A stretch of DNA of 64,000 nt from the NCBI GenBank assembly GCA_002928965.1, contig PERU01000011.1:37638-101637 (forward strand). Reading direction: 5' to 3'. Positions 47,085 to 55,347 of this stretch are shown piece by piece. The position numbers and the translations under genes were made by a program. This DNA comes from Methylomonas sp. (GTDB lineage Bacteria; Pseudomonadota; Gammaproteobacteria; Methylococcales; Methylomonadaceae). Position 1 is the stretch's first letter; every line of letters starts with the position of its first letter. The notes beneath the pieces were generated by a model. The model saw only the letters and a list, made by a program, of their open reading frames with translations. It searched no databases and was not told the origin of the DNA.

Positions 47085-47495
47085 CTATTCCAGGATTTCA
47101 GCAAAGTACTCAGTCAGGTCCTCTTTTTTGCCATGCGTAATACGCTTGAGAACTTTGGCTAGAGGAAAAATCCAGGTTTCACCTACTAACAAGCCGATAG
47201 CCTGATGTTCTTGGTTAATCTGCCACTCACCTCCCTTGCTCTGACGATAAACCTCGCCTATATAACTGCCCAGCATTTTACAAACATTTTGTACATCGTT
47301 TTCGGATGGTTCTTTGCGAAACAGCTTTGCAATAAATCCTTTTGGGCGGGTATGAAACAGTCTGTTGGCAAGTGTTTCGACTTGTTCAATGCTCTCAACT
47401 GTGTAATCCAGTGATATGCCAAAATGGCTGTGTGCAAAATTAACGGCATTGGCAGCGTAGGCCGCCATAATCTCATTCGGACTCGGTTCAGTCAT
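47085..47495 (-). CDS. Hypothetical protein
   Basis: A 136-residue soluble protein without signal peptide or membrane segment. Visible features are an N-terminal acidic helix (NEIMAAYAANAVNFAHSHFG), a SLDYTVESIEQVETLAN stretch, the linker FIAKLFRKEPSENDVQN, and a GSYIGEVYRQSKGGEW to GLLVGETWIFPLAKVLKRI core. The pattern loosely recalls small cytoplasmic DUF proteins with a GSYIGEV-type motif, but I cannot name one. It is convergent with dapE and preceded by a 313-base gap that holds an inverted repeat. Confidence 0.6.
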   Translation of the reverse strand: MTEPSPNEIMAAYAANAVNFAHSHFGISLDYTVESIEQVETLANRLFHTRPKGFIAKLFRKEPSENDVQNVCKMLGSYIGEVYRQSKGGEWQINQEHQAIGLLVGETWIFPLAKVLKRITHGKKEDLTEYFAEILE

Positions 47496-47568
47496 GGTTT
47501 ATTCCATTTTAAAAAAGCTGTCTCGCAGGTAGGTTGGGATTTGCTTGCACATAACGTCCAGAACAACT

Positions 47569-47639
47569 GTTCACGCCAAACCGTTCGTGCTGAGCAAAGC
47601 AAAGCAAAGCAGTAGCATAAACGGTTTCGCGGCGTGAAC
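47569..47639. repeat. Nested inverted repeat with AGCAA tandem loop
   Basis: The 47496-47808 gap holds a 71-base imperfect palindrome. The outer arms GTTCACGCC/GGCGTGAAC enclose inner arms AAACCGTT/AACGGTTT. The loop contains a short tandem run of AGCAA (three full units and a partial, from 47593). It looks like a REP/BIME-type element; no gene is recognisable in the gap. Confidence 0.5.
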
Positions 47640-47808
47640 CCGTATTTCCGCGTCCGTCCTCCGAAAGAACGGAAAAATCCTTATCAGCCGAAACAGGGAA
47701 ATTATTTACACTCATATCCTTTAGATCAAACAGATGAACTTTTTAATGAGCATATCAAAAGAGCAGGCGGCGGAAATTTGAAGTGCGAAAAGCAGACTTG
47801 ACCACAAG

Positions 47809-50553
47809 CTAAAGCAACCGCAACCCCGGCGGTAAGGCCTCGCCGAATAGCTGTTTCTCCTGACTTTCGTCCAGCTGTTTGTATTCGGCTACCATATCCT
47901 GCCAGGATACAGCGGCCTTGGCTTGTTTGAGCTTATCCAATACTTGCAGACGTAAGTCATCGTCAATATCACGGGCTCTATCGTCGCAGCGCCTTGCCAG
48001 CAGGGTGGCGGCAAAACCGGCTTGCGGCTGTTTTTTCCAGTCCGTTTTCAACAATTGCGCCAACCAGTCCGCCACAATAGACGGTGCAATCACATCGTGG
48101 CTGTTGCCGTGAAATAAAATCCGCCCGCCGATCCGGCCTAACGCCCACCAGCTGGAATCCGGTTCGCCGGCTTTTTCCAGCCGTTTCAGCAGCCAGCCGC
48201 CCAATTGGATTTTGTCGGCAACCGGCAGTCTCTCCAGCGCCGCCGCCAGCCGCACCATGTCTTCGCACCCACGCACCGCCAGTTGCTTGGCCACGCCGGC
48301 CTGACGGGCTGCGGCCGGATTGATGAATTTAGCGATGTCCTTAAATATGCGTTGTTGCGCCTCGGCGTTCAATCCGCCGGCCACCCGCCGCCAGAGTGTC
48401 CACCATTCGGTCCAGTTCTGCTTTTCGTTGACGAACTGTAGCCCTTCCGGATACAGCTTCCACAGTTGTTCAACCCGCCAATCGTCCAAAGGGTAACCGA
48501 AACCGGGGCGCAGACAATAGCCGCTTAAACTCAGCCACAAGCGTTCGTGCTGTTCGCTACGGCGCCTGTATTTGCCGCCTTCCAGCAGTGCACCGAACAA
48601 TTCCCGCAATAATGGGGTCTGCCACTCGCCACGCGGCGCTGCCAGGATTTTCTCCAGATCGGCTCGCAGGGTTTTAACCGCTTGTGGCTCGATTTGCTTG
48701 GATTTGGTGCCGAATACGGCCTGAATTTTCGCCAAGGCCTGCGGTAATTGCGCGGGTAATTCCGCACTGACGCCAACCCGGGCTTTTTTACGGATTTGAA
48801 ACTCCACATCCCAGCGCTGACTGGCATCGTTGACTGCCACGCATTGCAATTGCAGGGTGCCGACTTCGGTATAGGTTGCCATCAATTGCACGACGACTTC
48901 GGCCTTTTGCTCACCTCCAAAAGCCACCGCCAAGGGGGGCAGACTGTGAAATCGCTCGTCGTCCATCTCTACCAAGGCGCCGGGTGGATAATCGCCGTCG
49001 CCGCTGCTGGACCACAAATGAAACCGCACCGGCTGACCAACCCGCAAGGCAAACTGCCGGTCGTTCAATAAAATCTCGTGGCCTTCTTCGCTGCCCTTGG
49101 GCAAAATGGATACACCTTGCCGAACTGTATCCTGACCCTTTTGAGTATCGATTTGCAGGAAATAGCTACGGGCCGCGCCGCCACCAATCTTAAGTTTTTT
49201 ATCCTGCCGGGCCATGGCGTAACTGACGGCACCATACGCCACCGACAACTCCGGATGACGATTATCCAACAACAAGGGTTTATGGCCGCCGCGCCAATTC
49301 GCCAATAGCGCCAGCACGCGCTGCACCATGGTCTGGCTACGAAACACGCCACCATTCAATAATAAGGCATCCGGTACGATAGCATCCGCTGCCAACGCCT
49401 GTTTCGCGGCCTGAGTATGCAATTGCAAAAAGGCGGCGATATGCTTGCTGATGGCGGGCTCTGCAGCGTAAGGCAGGCCAAATTCAACCACGCCACTGCG
49501 CTTTCTGTCAGGCACCTCCTGCAGAGACGACAACGGCAGGAAACCGTCCAGTGCGATTTTTGTGACGTCTTCCCGGCTCAAAGAGGTACTGCGTGTGCCG
49601 CCTATCAGTTTCGAGCCAGCGCCCAGCAAAGTCACAACCACCTGTTCCGGCGCATCATCAGCCAATAAACGCTCCTTGGCCACACGACATTGTTCCAGCA
49701 ATTGCGACAAGTCTGCCGTTGACAACTTTTTATCATCACTCCGCAAGCGACTTTCAGCCAGATGCGCCAACGCCAGATCGATATTGTCGCCACCCAACAT
49801 CAAATGATCGCCGACACCGATGCGGGTCAGTTTGGGCTCTCCCTCGCCATGCTCGACTTTAATCAAGGTTAAATCGGTAGTGCCCCCGCCCACATCGCAC
49901 ACCAACAATAAACGACTATCGCCCAGACTTTGTCCAACGCTGCCGGCATGTCGGCGCAACCAGTCGTAAACTACCGCCTGCGGTTCTTCCAACAACCGCA
50001 CATGCGGTAAACCGGCGATTTTGGCGGCTTCCAGCGTCAATGAGCGGGCAGATTCATCGAATGAAGCGGGAACGGTGATCACCAAATCTTGTTGCGACAA
50101 AGGCGCGCTGGGGAAACGTTGCTCCCACACCGTCCGAACATGTTGCAGGTAACTGGCGCTGGCATCCAAAGGCGATACTTTAAACACCGACTCATCACTA
50201 CCCCAAGGCAAAATGGCGGCGGTGTGATCGACAGCGGTATGCGACAGCCAGCTTTTGGCACTGGTGACCAAGCGTCCCTGGGTTTTGGCGCCCAATATCC
50301 GCGCCGCTTCGCCCAATATTGCCCCGTCTTCAGTATTTAAAAACCCACTGTCCGCACTCAACTCGCCTATTGCCGGATGATAACGAACCGAGGGTAGCAA
50401 AGATCTGTCGGCTACTTCACCGGGCGCAATCAGTTGCGGGATTTCAAATAAATAAATGTTTTTCTCAGGATCGTTGACTGAGGAATAGGCCACTACGGTA
50501 TGGGTAGTGCCTAAATCGATGCCGACCAGATAATGTTTCGATATTTTATTCAC
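47809..50553 (-). CDS. Hsp70-family protein with long C-terminal extension
   Basis: A 914-residue Hsp70-related protein. The N-terminal ATPase has VGIDLGTTHTVVAYS, the second phosphate motif LLVCDVGGGTTDLTLI and a DALLLNGGVFRS adenosine loop, so it should bind ATP. A short substrate-domain-like region (about 480-600) precedes a helical C-terminal third that matches the extension (DUF3731-like) of long proteobacterial Hsp70s. It lacks the EEVD-type end of DnaK and any signal peptide. The GTG start lies 15 bases after the tolC-like gene, so it appears to be the fourth gene of the type I secretion operon. A role in keeping the giant substrate unfolded is inference. Confidence 0.85.
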   Translation of the reverse strand: MNKISKHYLVGIDLGTTHTVVAYSSVNDPEKNIYLFEIPQLIAPGEVADRSLLPSVRYHPAIGELSADSGFLNTEDGAILGEAARILGAKTQGRLVTSAKSWLSHTAVDHTAAILPWGSDESVFKVSPLDASASYLQHVRTVWEQRFPSAPLSQQDLVITVPASFDESARSLTLEAAKIAGLPHVRLLEEPQAVVYDWLRRHAGSVGQSLGDSRLLLVCDVGGGTTDLTLIKVEHGEGEPKLTRIGVGDHLMLGGDNIDLALAHLAESRLRSDDKKLSTADLSQLLEQCRVAKERLLADDAPEQVVVTLLGAGSKLIGGTRSTSLSREDVTKIALDGFLPLSSLQEVPDRKRSGVVEFGLPYAAEPAISKHIAAFLQLHTQAAKQALAADAIVPDALLLNGGVFRSQTMVQRVLALLANWRGGHKPLLLDNRHPELSVAYGAVSYAMARQDKKLKIGGGAARSYFLQIDTQKGQDTVRQGVSILPKGSEEGHEILLNDRQFALRVGQPVRFHLWSSSGDGDYPPGALVEMDDERFHSLPPLAVAFGGEQKAEVVVQLMATYTEVGTLQLQCVAVNDASQRWDVEFQIRKKARVGVSAELPAQLPQALAKIQAVFGTKSKQIEPQAVKTLRADLEKILAAPRGEWQTPLLRELFGALLEGGKYRRRSEQHERLWLSLSGYCLRPGFGYPLDDWRVEQLWKLYPEGLQFVNEKQNWTEWWTLWRRVAGGLNAEAQQRIFKDIAKFINPAAARQAGVAKQLAVRGCEDMVRLAAALERLPVADKIQLGGWLLKRLEKAGEPDSSWWALGRIGGRILFHGNSHDVIAPSIVADWLAQLLKTDWKKQPQAGFAATLLARRCDDRARDIDDDLRLQVLDKLKQAKAAVSWQDMVAEYKQLDESQEKQLFGEALPPGLRLL

Positions 50554-50568
50554 AGTATGAGTGCATCG

Positions 50569-51876
50569 TTATACAGGTAATAACCAACCGTTAATTTCCT
50601 GTAAATTTTCAATGGAAATCAAACCGATAGCTCGCAGAAATCTGACTCTGTTTTTAATAAAATTATACTTTGCCAAAGACAGTTCCCTTTTTGTTTTAAA
50701 TTCGGTTTGCTGTGCATCCAACACTTCACTGATGGTTTCCAAACCATATCTAAAGCTTTTTTCTTTGGCTTCAAGGGACTTTTGCGCTGACAGTAATGCT
50801 CTTTGAGACGCCGTAATACGTTTAACACCCGCATTTGAACTTAAAAAAGCATCGCTGGTTTCTTTAATCAGCGCCCTAACCTTCGCTTCATTTTCGTTTT
50901 TGACCATTGCCAAGCGATGTTGAGCTTCGTAAGTCCGTTGTAAAGTCACTCCACCATTAAATATGGGAACAGTCAGATTGATTGCCGCCACCTGCACTTG
51001 TGTCTTTGGTGTTCTACTGCTCTGAAAACCAGTATCAGAATCGAAATAGTTAAATTGCAAATCAACCACAGGCAAATGCCTGGATTTTTGCATATCGACC
51101 TCATCATCAGCTGCGGCAATAGCGCTCAATTGTGCAGCCAACATAGGGTTCTCGCTTTTGGCGACCGCAATCCAATCCTCCAGTGAGCCATCCAGCACGC
51201 TGAACTCAAGATCCTCACGTAACCTGAACAGTCCGTCCGGCGTTTGATTGGTAAGCTCTTTTAGACTTTCCTTAGCCTTATTCAAAAGTGTTTCAGCCTC
51301 AATGACACTGGCACTCAATTGATCCAGTCTAGCCTCCACGTCATAAAGCTCGGTAATTTCGACCAACTGCCGGTCGAATAAGGTTTTAATCTGCTCCAAA
51401 CGTGTCCCGGTAGCAGATAGTTCTTTTTGAAACAACGACAACTGGTCTTCCGCGGCCAACACTTCAAAATATCTTTCTACCACATTTTGTAACAACGCAT
51501 GCTGAGCTTCAAGATTCTCTGATTCATATTGATGCTCAACCTCGGTTGCTCGCCGCCAATTCCAAAATTTCGCAAAATCAATTAAAGGCTGACTGACTGA
51601 CACTGTGTAACGAGTCCCCGGATAGTTGCTAGTCGCTGAACCCGACAAACCAATGCTTTTTTGCTCATTTTCAGACCAATTGGCATTTGCAGTCACCTGC
51701 GGGAGCATTTCACCAATTGCCTGCTTCTTCTGTGCGCCCCCCATTTCAACTTTTAGCGCGGCATTTTTTAATGAGGGATCAGATTCTAGTGCCTGTTGAT
51801 AAACAGTCAGCAAATCTGCCGCAGATACTTCTGCAACATCCAATGCCATCAACACCAATAGCAGCAACCTAAACAT
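50569..51876 (-). CDS. TolC-family outer-membrane protein of a type I system
   Basis: A 435-residue outer-membrane efflux protein with a signal peptide (MFRLLLLVLMALDVAEVSA) and two repeated coiled-coil and beta-strand units of the TolC family, including LLTVYQQALESDPSLKNAAL at the mature N-terminus and a typical YNFIKNRVRFLRAIG near the end. It forms the outer-membrane exit duct. ATG 51876 is preferred to a TTG three codons upstream. It lies 13 bases after the HlyD-like gene and 15 bases before the Hsp70 gene on the same strand. Confidence 0.92.
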   Translation of the reverse strand: MFRLLLLVLMALDVAEVSAADLLTVYQQALESDPSLKNAALKVEMGGAQKKQAIGEMLPQVTANANWSENEQKSIGLSGSATSNYPGTRYTVSVSQPLIDFAKFWNWRRATEVEHQYESENLEAQHALLQNVVERYFEVLAAEDQLSLFQKELSATGTRLEQIKTLFDRQLVEITELYDVEARLDQLSASVIEAETLLNKAKESLKELTNQTPDGLFRLREDLEFSVLDGSLEDWIAVAKSENPMLAAQLSAIAAADDEVDMQKSRHLPVVDLQFNYFDSDTGFQSSRTPKTQVQVAAINLTVPIFNGGVTLQRTYEAQHRLAMVKNENEAKVRALIKETSDAFLSSNAGVKRITASQRALLSAQKSLEAKEKSFRYGLETISEVLDAQQTEFKTKRELSLAKYNFIKNRVRFLRAIGLISIENLQEINGWLLPV

Positions 51877-51889
51877 AATTAGCAACTAA

Positions 51890-53218
51890 TCAGTCTTCCG
51901 TGAAAGCGCGAGCAAATGCGATACTAATGGGTTGCATGAAATATTCAAACGCGGTTCTCTCACCTGTATTGATCAAGACTTCCGCAGGCATCCCAGGCAA
52001 AATTTCAACATCCCCCAACTTGCCGTAGCTATCGGTGGTCAATTCTATTTGCGCTTGGTAATACGATGCACCACTTCGCTCATCGGTCAAACGGTCCGCC
52101 GACAAACTAACCAATTTACCGTACAGTTTAGGAATCTGCGCTTGTTTAAACGAACTGAATCTCACCTCAGCCAACAACCCCTCATGCACCCGATCGATGT
52201 CCATCACCGAGACTTGGGCGCTGACAATCAATTCTTCGTCCTGAGGCACAATATCCATGATGGGCCTGCCGGCTGAAATAACGCCGCCCGCATGATGTAC
52301 AGTCAGCGCCAAAACCCTGCCAGCCGAGGGAGCCTTGATTTCTGTTCTCATCAATTTATCCCTGTTTACGAGCATGCGTTGATTCACATCATAAAGTTGA
52401 GTTTGTACCTCTCCCAATTTTTGTGCGACCTGCTCCTGAAAGCGCTTTTCCAATTGCAAAGTTTGTAATCTAGCTTCGCCAATCTGCACCTCATCACCCG
52501 CAATTTCGGCTGAGAGATTGGCAATTTCTCCGCTGAAAGTTGCCAAACTTCTCTCTACATCTCGTAACCTTTGCTTTCTGGCAAACCCTTCGGCGATCAG
52601 TTCCTTTAATTCCATCAACTCTTCTTGATAAGACACGGTCAATTGTTGCTTGCTCCCTTTTTGGGCTTGCAAACCCATGATTCTGGTGCTCAACTGGTTT
52701 ATCCGTTGTTTTAAAACGCCAATTTCTCCTTCATGAGCATTCTTCCTGGAAATAAATACTTCATTCTCGCCATGCTTGGCTTCCAAAACTCTTAAATCCG
52801 AATCATCGACCAAGTTGTCAGGATAGCTTACCAGCGGTTTACGGTTACGCTCGGCATCCAAGCGCGCTAATTGCGCTGTTAAGGTAATCTGCTGGCTGCG
52901 GAGCATTTCCAGGCCGGCTTTAAGCTCAGTATCATCCAGTTTGATCAATACTTGATTATCCGCTACCAAATCGCCTTCTTTGATTAACATTTCCCCCACA
53001 ATGCCACCATCATGGTGCTGTACAGTCCTTTTTAAGGATTTAACCACCACAAAACCAGGCGCAACCGCTGCGCTATCCAGAGGTGCAAAAAAACTCCACA
53101 CGCCCAAAATACCAAAGGTAAATAACAACATCGCAATCCCGACATTACGGATAGGCTTGTCATCGGTAAATAGCTGAACAGGCTTAATTTCAGGCATGCG
53201 CATGGCGAAATTCTTCAT
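51890..53218 (-). CDS. HlyD-family membrane fusion protein
   Basis: A 442-residue adaptor of a type I secretion system. It has a short cytoplasmic N-terminus, one membrane segment (about residues 28-48, VGIAMLLFTFGILGVWSFF), lipoyl/barrel-sandwich strands split around a long periplasmic coiled-coil hairpin (about 90-290), and a beta-barrel with ISAGRPIMDIVPQDEELIV. PrtE/HlyD-type proteins bridge the ABC transporter and TolC. ATG 53218 is used here; a GTG four codons upstream (53230) is an alternative. Neighbours are the ABC transporter upstream and the TolC-like gene downstream. Confidence 0.92.
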   Translation of the reverse strand: MKNFAMRMPEIKPVQLFTDDKPIRNVGIAMLLFTFGILGVWSFFAPLDSAAVAPGFVVVKSLKRTVQHHDGGIVGEMLIKEGDLVADNQVLIKLDDTELKAGLEMLRSQQITLTAQLARLDAERNRKPLVSYPDNLVDDSDLRVLEAKHGENEVFISRKNAHEGEIGVLKQRINQLSTRIMGLQAQKGSKQQLTVSYQEELMELKELIAEGFARKQRLRDVERSLATFSGEIANLSAEIAGDEVQIGEARLQTLQLEKRFQEQVAQKLGEVQTQLYDVNQRMLVNRDKLMRTEIKAPSAGRVLALTVHHAGGVISAGRPIMDIVPQDEELIVSAQVSVMDIDRVHEGLLAEVRFSSFKQAQIPKLYGKLVSLSADRLTDERSGASYYQAQIELTTDSYGKLGDVEILPGMPAEVLINTGERTAFEYFMQPISIAFARAFTED

Positions 53219-53235
53219 AATGAGACACACAACCG

Positions 53236-54975
53236 CTAATTTGAAGCCGCAGGAGGAGGGGGTGTTGCATTGCTTACCGGCTGTGCAGATTGTTGAACTG
53301 CTTTTTGCAAGTGCGCCAATACCTGATCACGTGGACCATACACGGATAATTGTCCCTCCTTAAGCACCAAAAGCTTGTCGACATTTGCCAAAACGTTATT
53401 CCGATGCGTGATCACAATGACCGTAGTCTGTTTGGCTTTCAAACGTTGAATGGCGCGCGCCAATGCTAATTCGCCTTGCTCATCCAGGTTCGAATTGGGC
53501 TCGTCAAGAACCACTACTACCGGATTTCCGTATAACGCCCTGGCCAAACCAATTCGTTGCCGCTGCCCACCGGACAAATTAATACCATTGGCACCTATAT
53601 AGGTGTCATAACCATCCGGCAAACATAAAATTAATTCATGCACATCTGCCATACGTGCCGCCTCGACCACCTTTTCGGAAACCACTACACCGAAACGGGC
53701 AATATTTTCACTGATGGTACCCTCAAACAGTTCAATATCTTGCGGCAAATAGCCAAGAAACGGCCCTAATTCATCTCGATTCATATTGTAAATTTCGGCG
53801 CCATCCAATCTGATTCTGCCACTGGAAGTGGGCCAAATACCCAATAAAGCCCGTGCGAAAGTTGACTTTCCCGCACCGCTGGGTCCGATAATGCCAAGCA
53901 CATCACCTTTAACAATGGACATGGTAATGTCCTTGATAACCGGCGTCTTGGCTCCAGGCGGCACCACTGTGGCTAATTCCAGTTTGAAAGCCCCTTGAGG
54001 ATCGGGCAAACTCATTTTTTGATGCCCGGCAGGCATTTGCGTCAACAGATCATTTAAACGTTTGAACTGCCCACGCGCACTGATAAAACTTTTCCATGAC
54101 CCGATTACCATATCGATTGGGGCAAGCGCTCGCCCCAATAAGATGGAACCCGCCATCATCAACCCGGAGCTGATTTCGTTGCCGATTACCAGATAAGCAC
54201 CAACAGCCAAAATCAAAGACTGGGAAGACATACGGGTCAATTTGGAAAATGCGTTGATAACGCCTGCCCGTGAACTGGCAATCGCTTGCAAAGCCAACAC
54301 CTTATCCATGCTGCCCAACCAGCGATCTTGGATATTAGGCAACATTCCCATCGAATCAATTACTTCGGCATTGCGCAAGTTTTTGTTGACCAAATTGCGA
54401 CCGGCCATGGCCAGATTATTAGCGTCGTTCAGTAAAGTATTCGTGGCTTTTTCCTGAATATAAGCAATCACAATCAGTAAAATTGCCGTAGCCACACCTA
54501 CCCAACCATACCATGGATGAAATAGAAACATCACAGCCAAGTAAATCGGCACCCAAGGCGCATCAAAAAAAGCAAACAAACCACTGCCGGTTAAAAACTG
54601 CCGCAAACCTGTCAAATCATCCAACGGTTGAGTACTGGCTCTCTGACCGCTGGAATATAGCGCCAATTTATAAGCCACCTTAAACAACCGTTCATTCAGC
54701 AGTACTTCCAACCGGGTACTGACCCGCACCAAAATTTGCGAACGCACCCATTCCAATACACCCTGAGTTATAAAAAGTACCATCAGTACTAACGTCATCA
54801 AACCTAATGTATCCAGGTTTCCGGTTGGTACAACGCGGTCGAACACCTGCAACATATAAATAGTGGGCACCAGTTGCAAAATATTGATCACCAAACTGAA
54901 ACCAGCTGCGGAAATAAACGCACCTTTGCACAGCGTCAAAGCCTCCAGTAGATCTGATTTTGGAATTGAATTCAT
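53236..54975 (-). CDS. Type I secretion ABC transporter (PrtD type)
   Basis: A 579-residue ABC exporter half-transporter. The membrane domain (about residues 20-300) starts with AFISAAGFSLVINILQLVPTIYMLQVFDRV, split here as the usual PrtD/HasD N-terminus. The ATPase domain has Walker A GPSGAGKS (about 363-371), the signature LSGGQRQRIGLARAL (about 466) and Walker B VVVLDEPNSNLD. It lacks the C39 peptidase or C39-like domain, as is usual for exporters of RTX proteins with a C-terminal signal. It is the first gene of the minus-strand operon and is divergent from the giant repeat protein. Confidence 0.94.
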   Translation of the reverse strand: MNSIPKSDLLEALTLCKGAFISAAGFSLVINILQLVPTIYMLQVFDRVVPTGNLDTLGLMTLVLMVLFITQGVLEWVRSQILVRVSTRLEVLLNERLFKVAYKLALYSSGQRASTQPLDDLTGLRQFLTGSGLFAFFDAPWVPIYLAVMFLFHPWYGWVGVATAILLIVIAYIQEKATNTLLNDANNLAMAGRNLVNKNLRNAEVIDSMGMLPNIQDRWLGSMDKVLALQAIASSRAGVINAFSKLTRMSSQSLILAVGAYLVIGNEISSGLMMAGSILLGRALAPIDMVIGSWKSFISARGQFKRLNDLLTQMPAGHQKMSLPDPQGAFKLELATVVPPGAKTPVIKDITMSIVKGDVLGIIGPSGAGKSTFARALLGIWPTSSGRIRLDGAEIYNMNRDELGPFLGYLPQDIELFEGTISENIARFGVVVSEKVVEAARMADVHELILCLPDGYDTYIGANGINLSGGQRQRIGLARALYGNPVVVVLDEPNSNLDEQGELALARAIQRLKAKQTTVIVITHRNNVLANVDKLLVLKEGQLSVYGPRDQVLAHLQKAVQQSAQPVSNATPPPPAASN

Positions 54976-55347
54976 GAAAAAATTTAGATCGAAACAGGCA
55001 AAAACGGAATGGGCAAAATCCCCACTAAAGTGCCGCCTATCTTAAACGGTTAAGCTGGAATGTACTACCGACAAAGACCATGAGCCCACCCTTCCACAAG
55101 ATCAAATTGTTCGACAATCAAAACCAGCAACTTTCAGAACAATTTATAACCCTGCTAACGTACTTATTGTAAACGTGAAATACAACCGGCTTTTATTACC
55201 AAAAAACTGTTATAAATTTCTCAAAGACGGCTTTATTTACCTCTAAACAGCTTAAGCCTGCTAAAGATTTCCCAAAATCGACCGAAACACACACATAAGC
55301 CCCTGCTTTTGCCCAAAACAAATTCAAATTAACCAAGGAATCCTCTC
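54976..55347. other. Divergent intergenic region of the secretion locus
   Basis: This 372-base AT-rich region separates the ABC-transporter start from the giant gene start and must hold both promoters. An AAGGAA ribosome site (55335-55340) precedes ATG 55348. I cannot identify a trustworthy operator, a sigma-factor match or any additional gene here. Confidence 0.5.

Noticed and set aside
47509..47715. A 68-codon minus-strand frame next to the hypothetical protein at 47085
   Set aside because: It spans the nested palindrome and tandem AGCAA run; no start signal or family resemblance.
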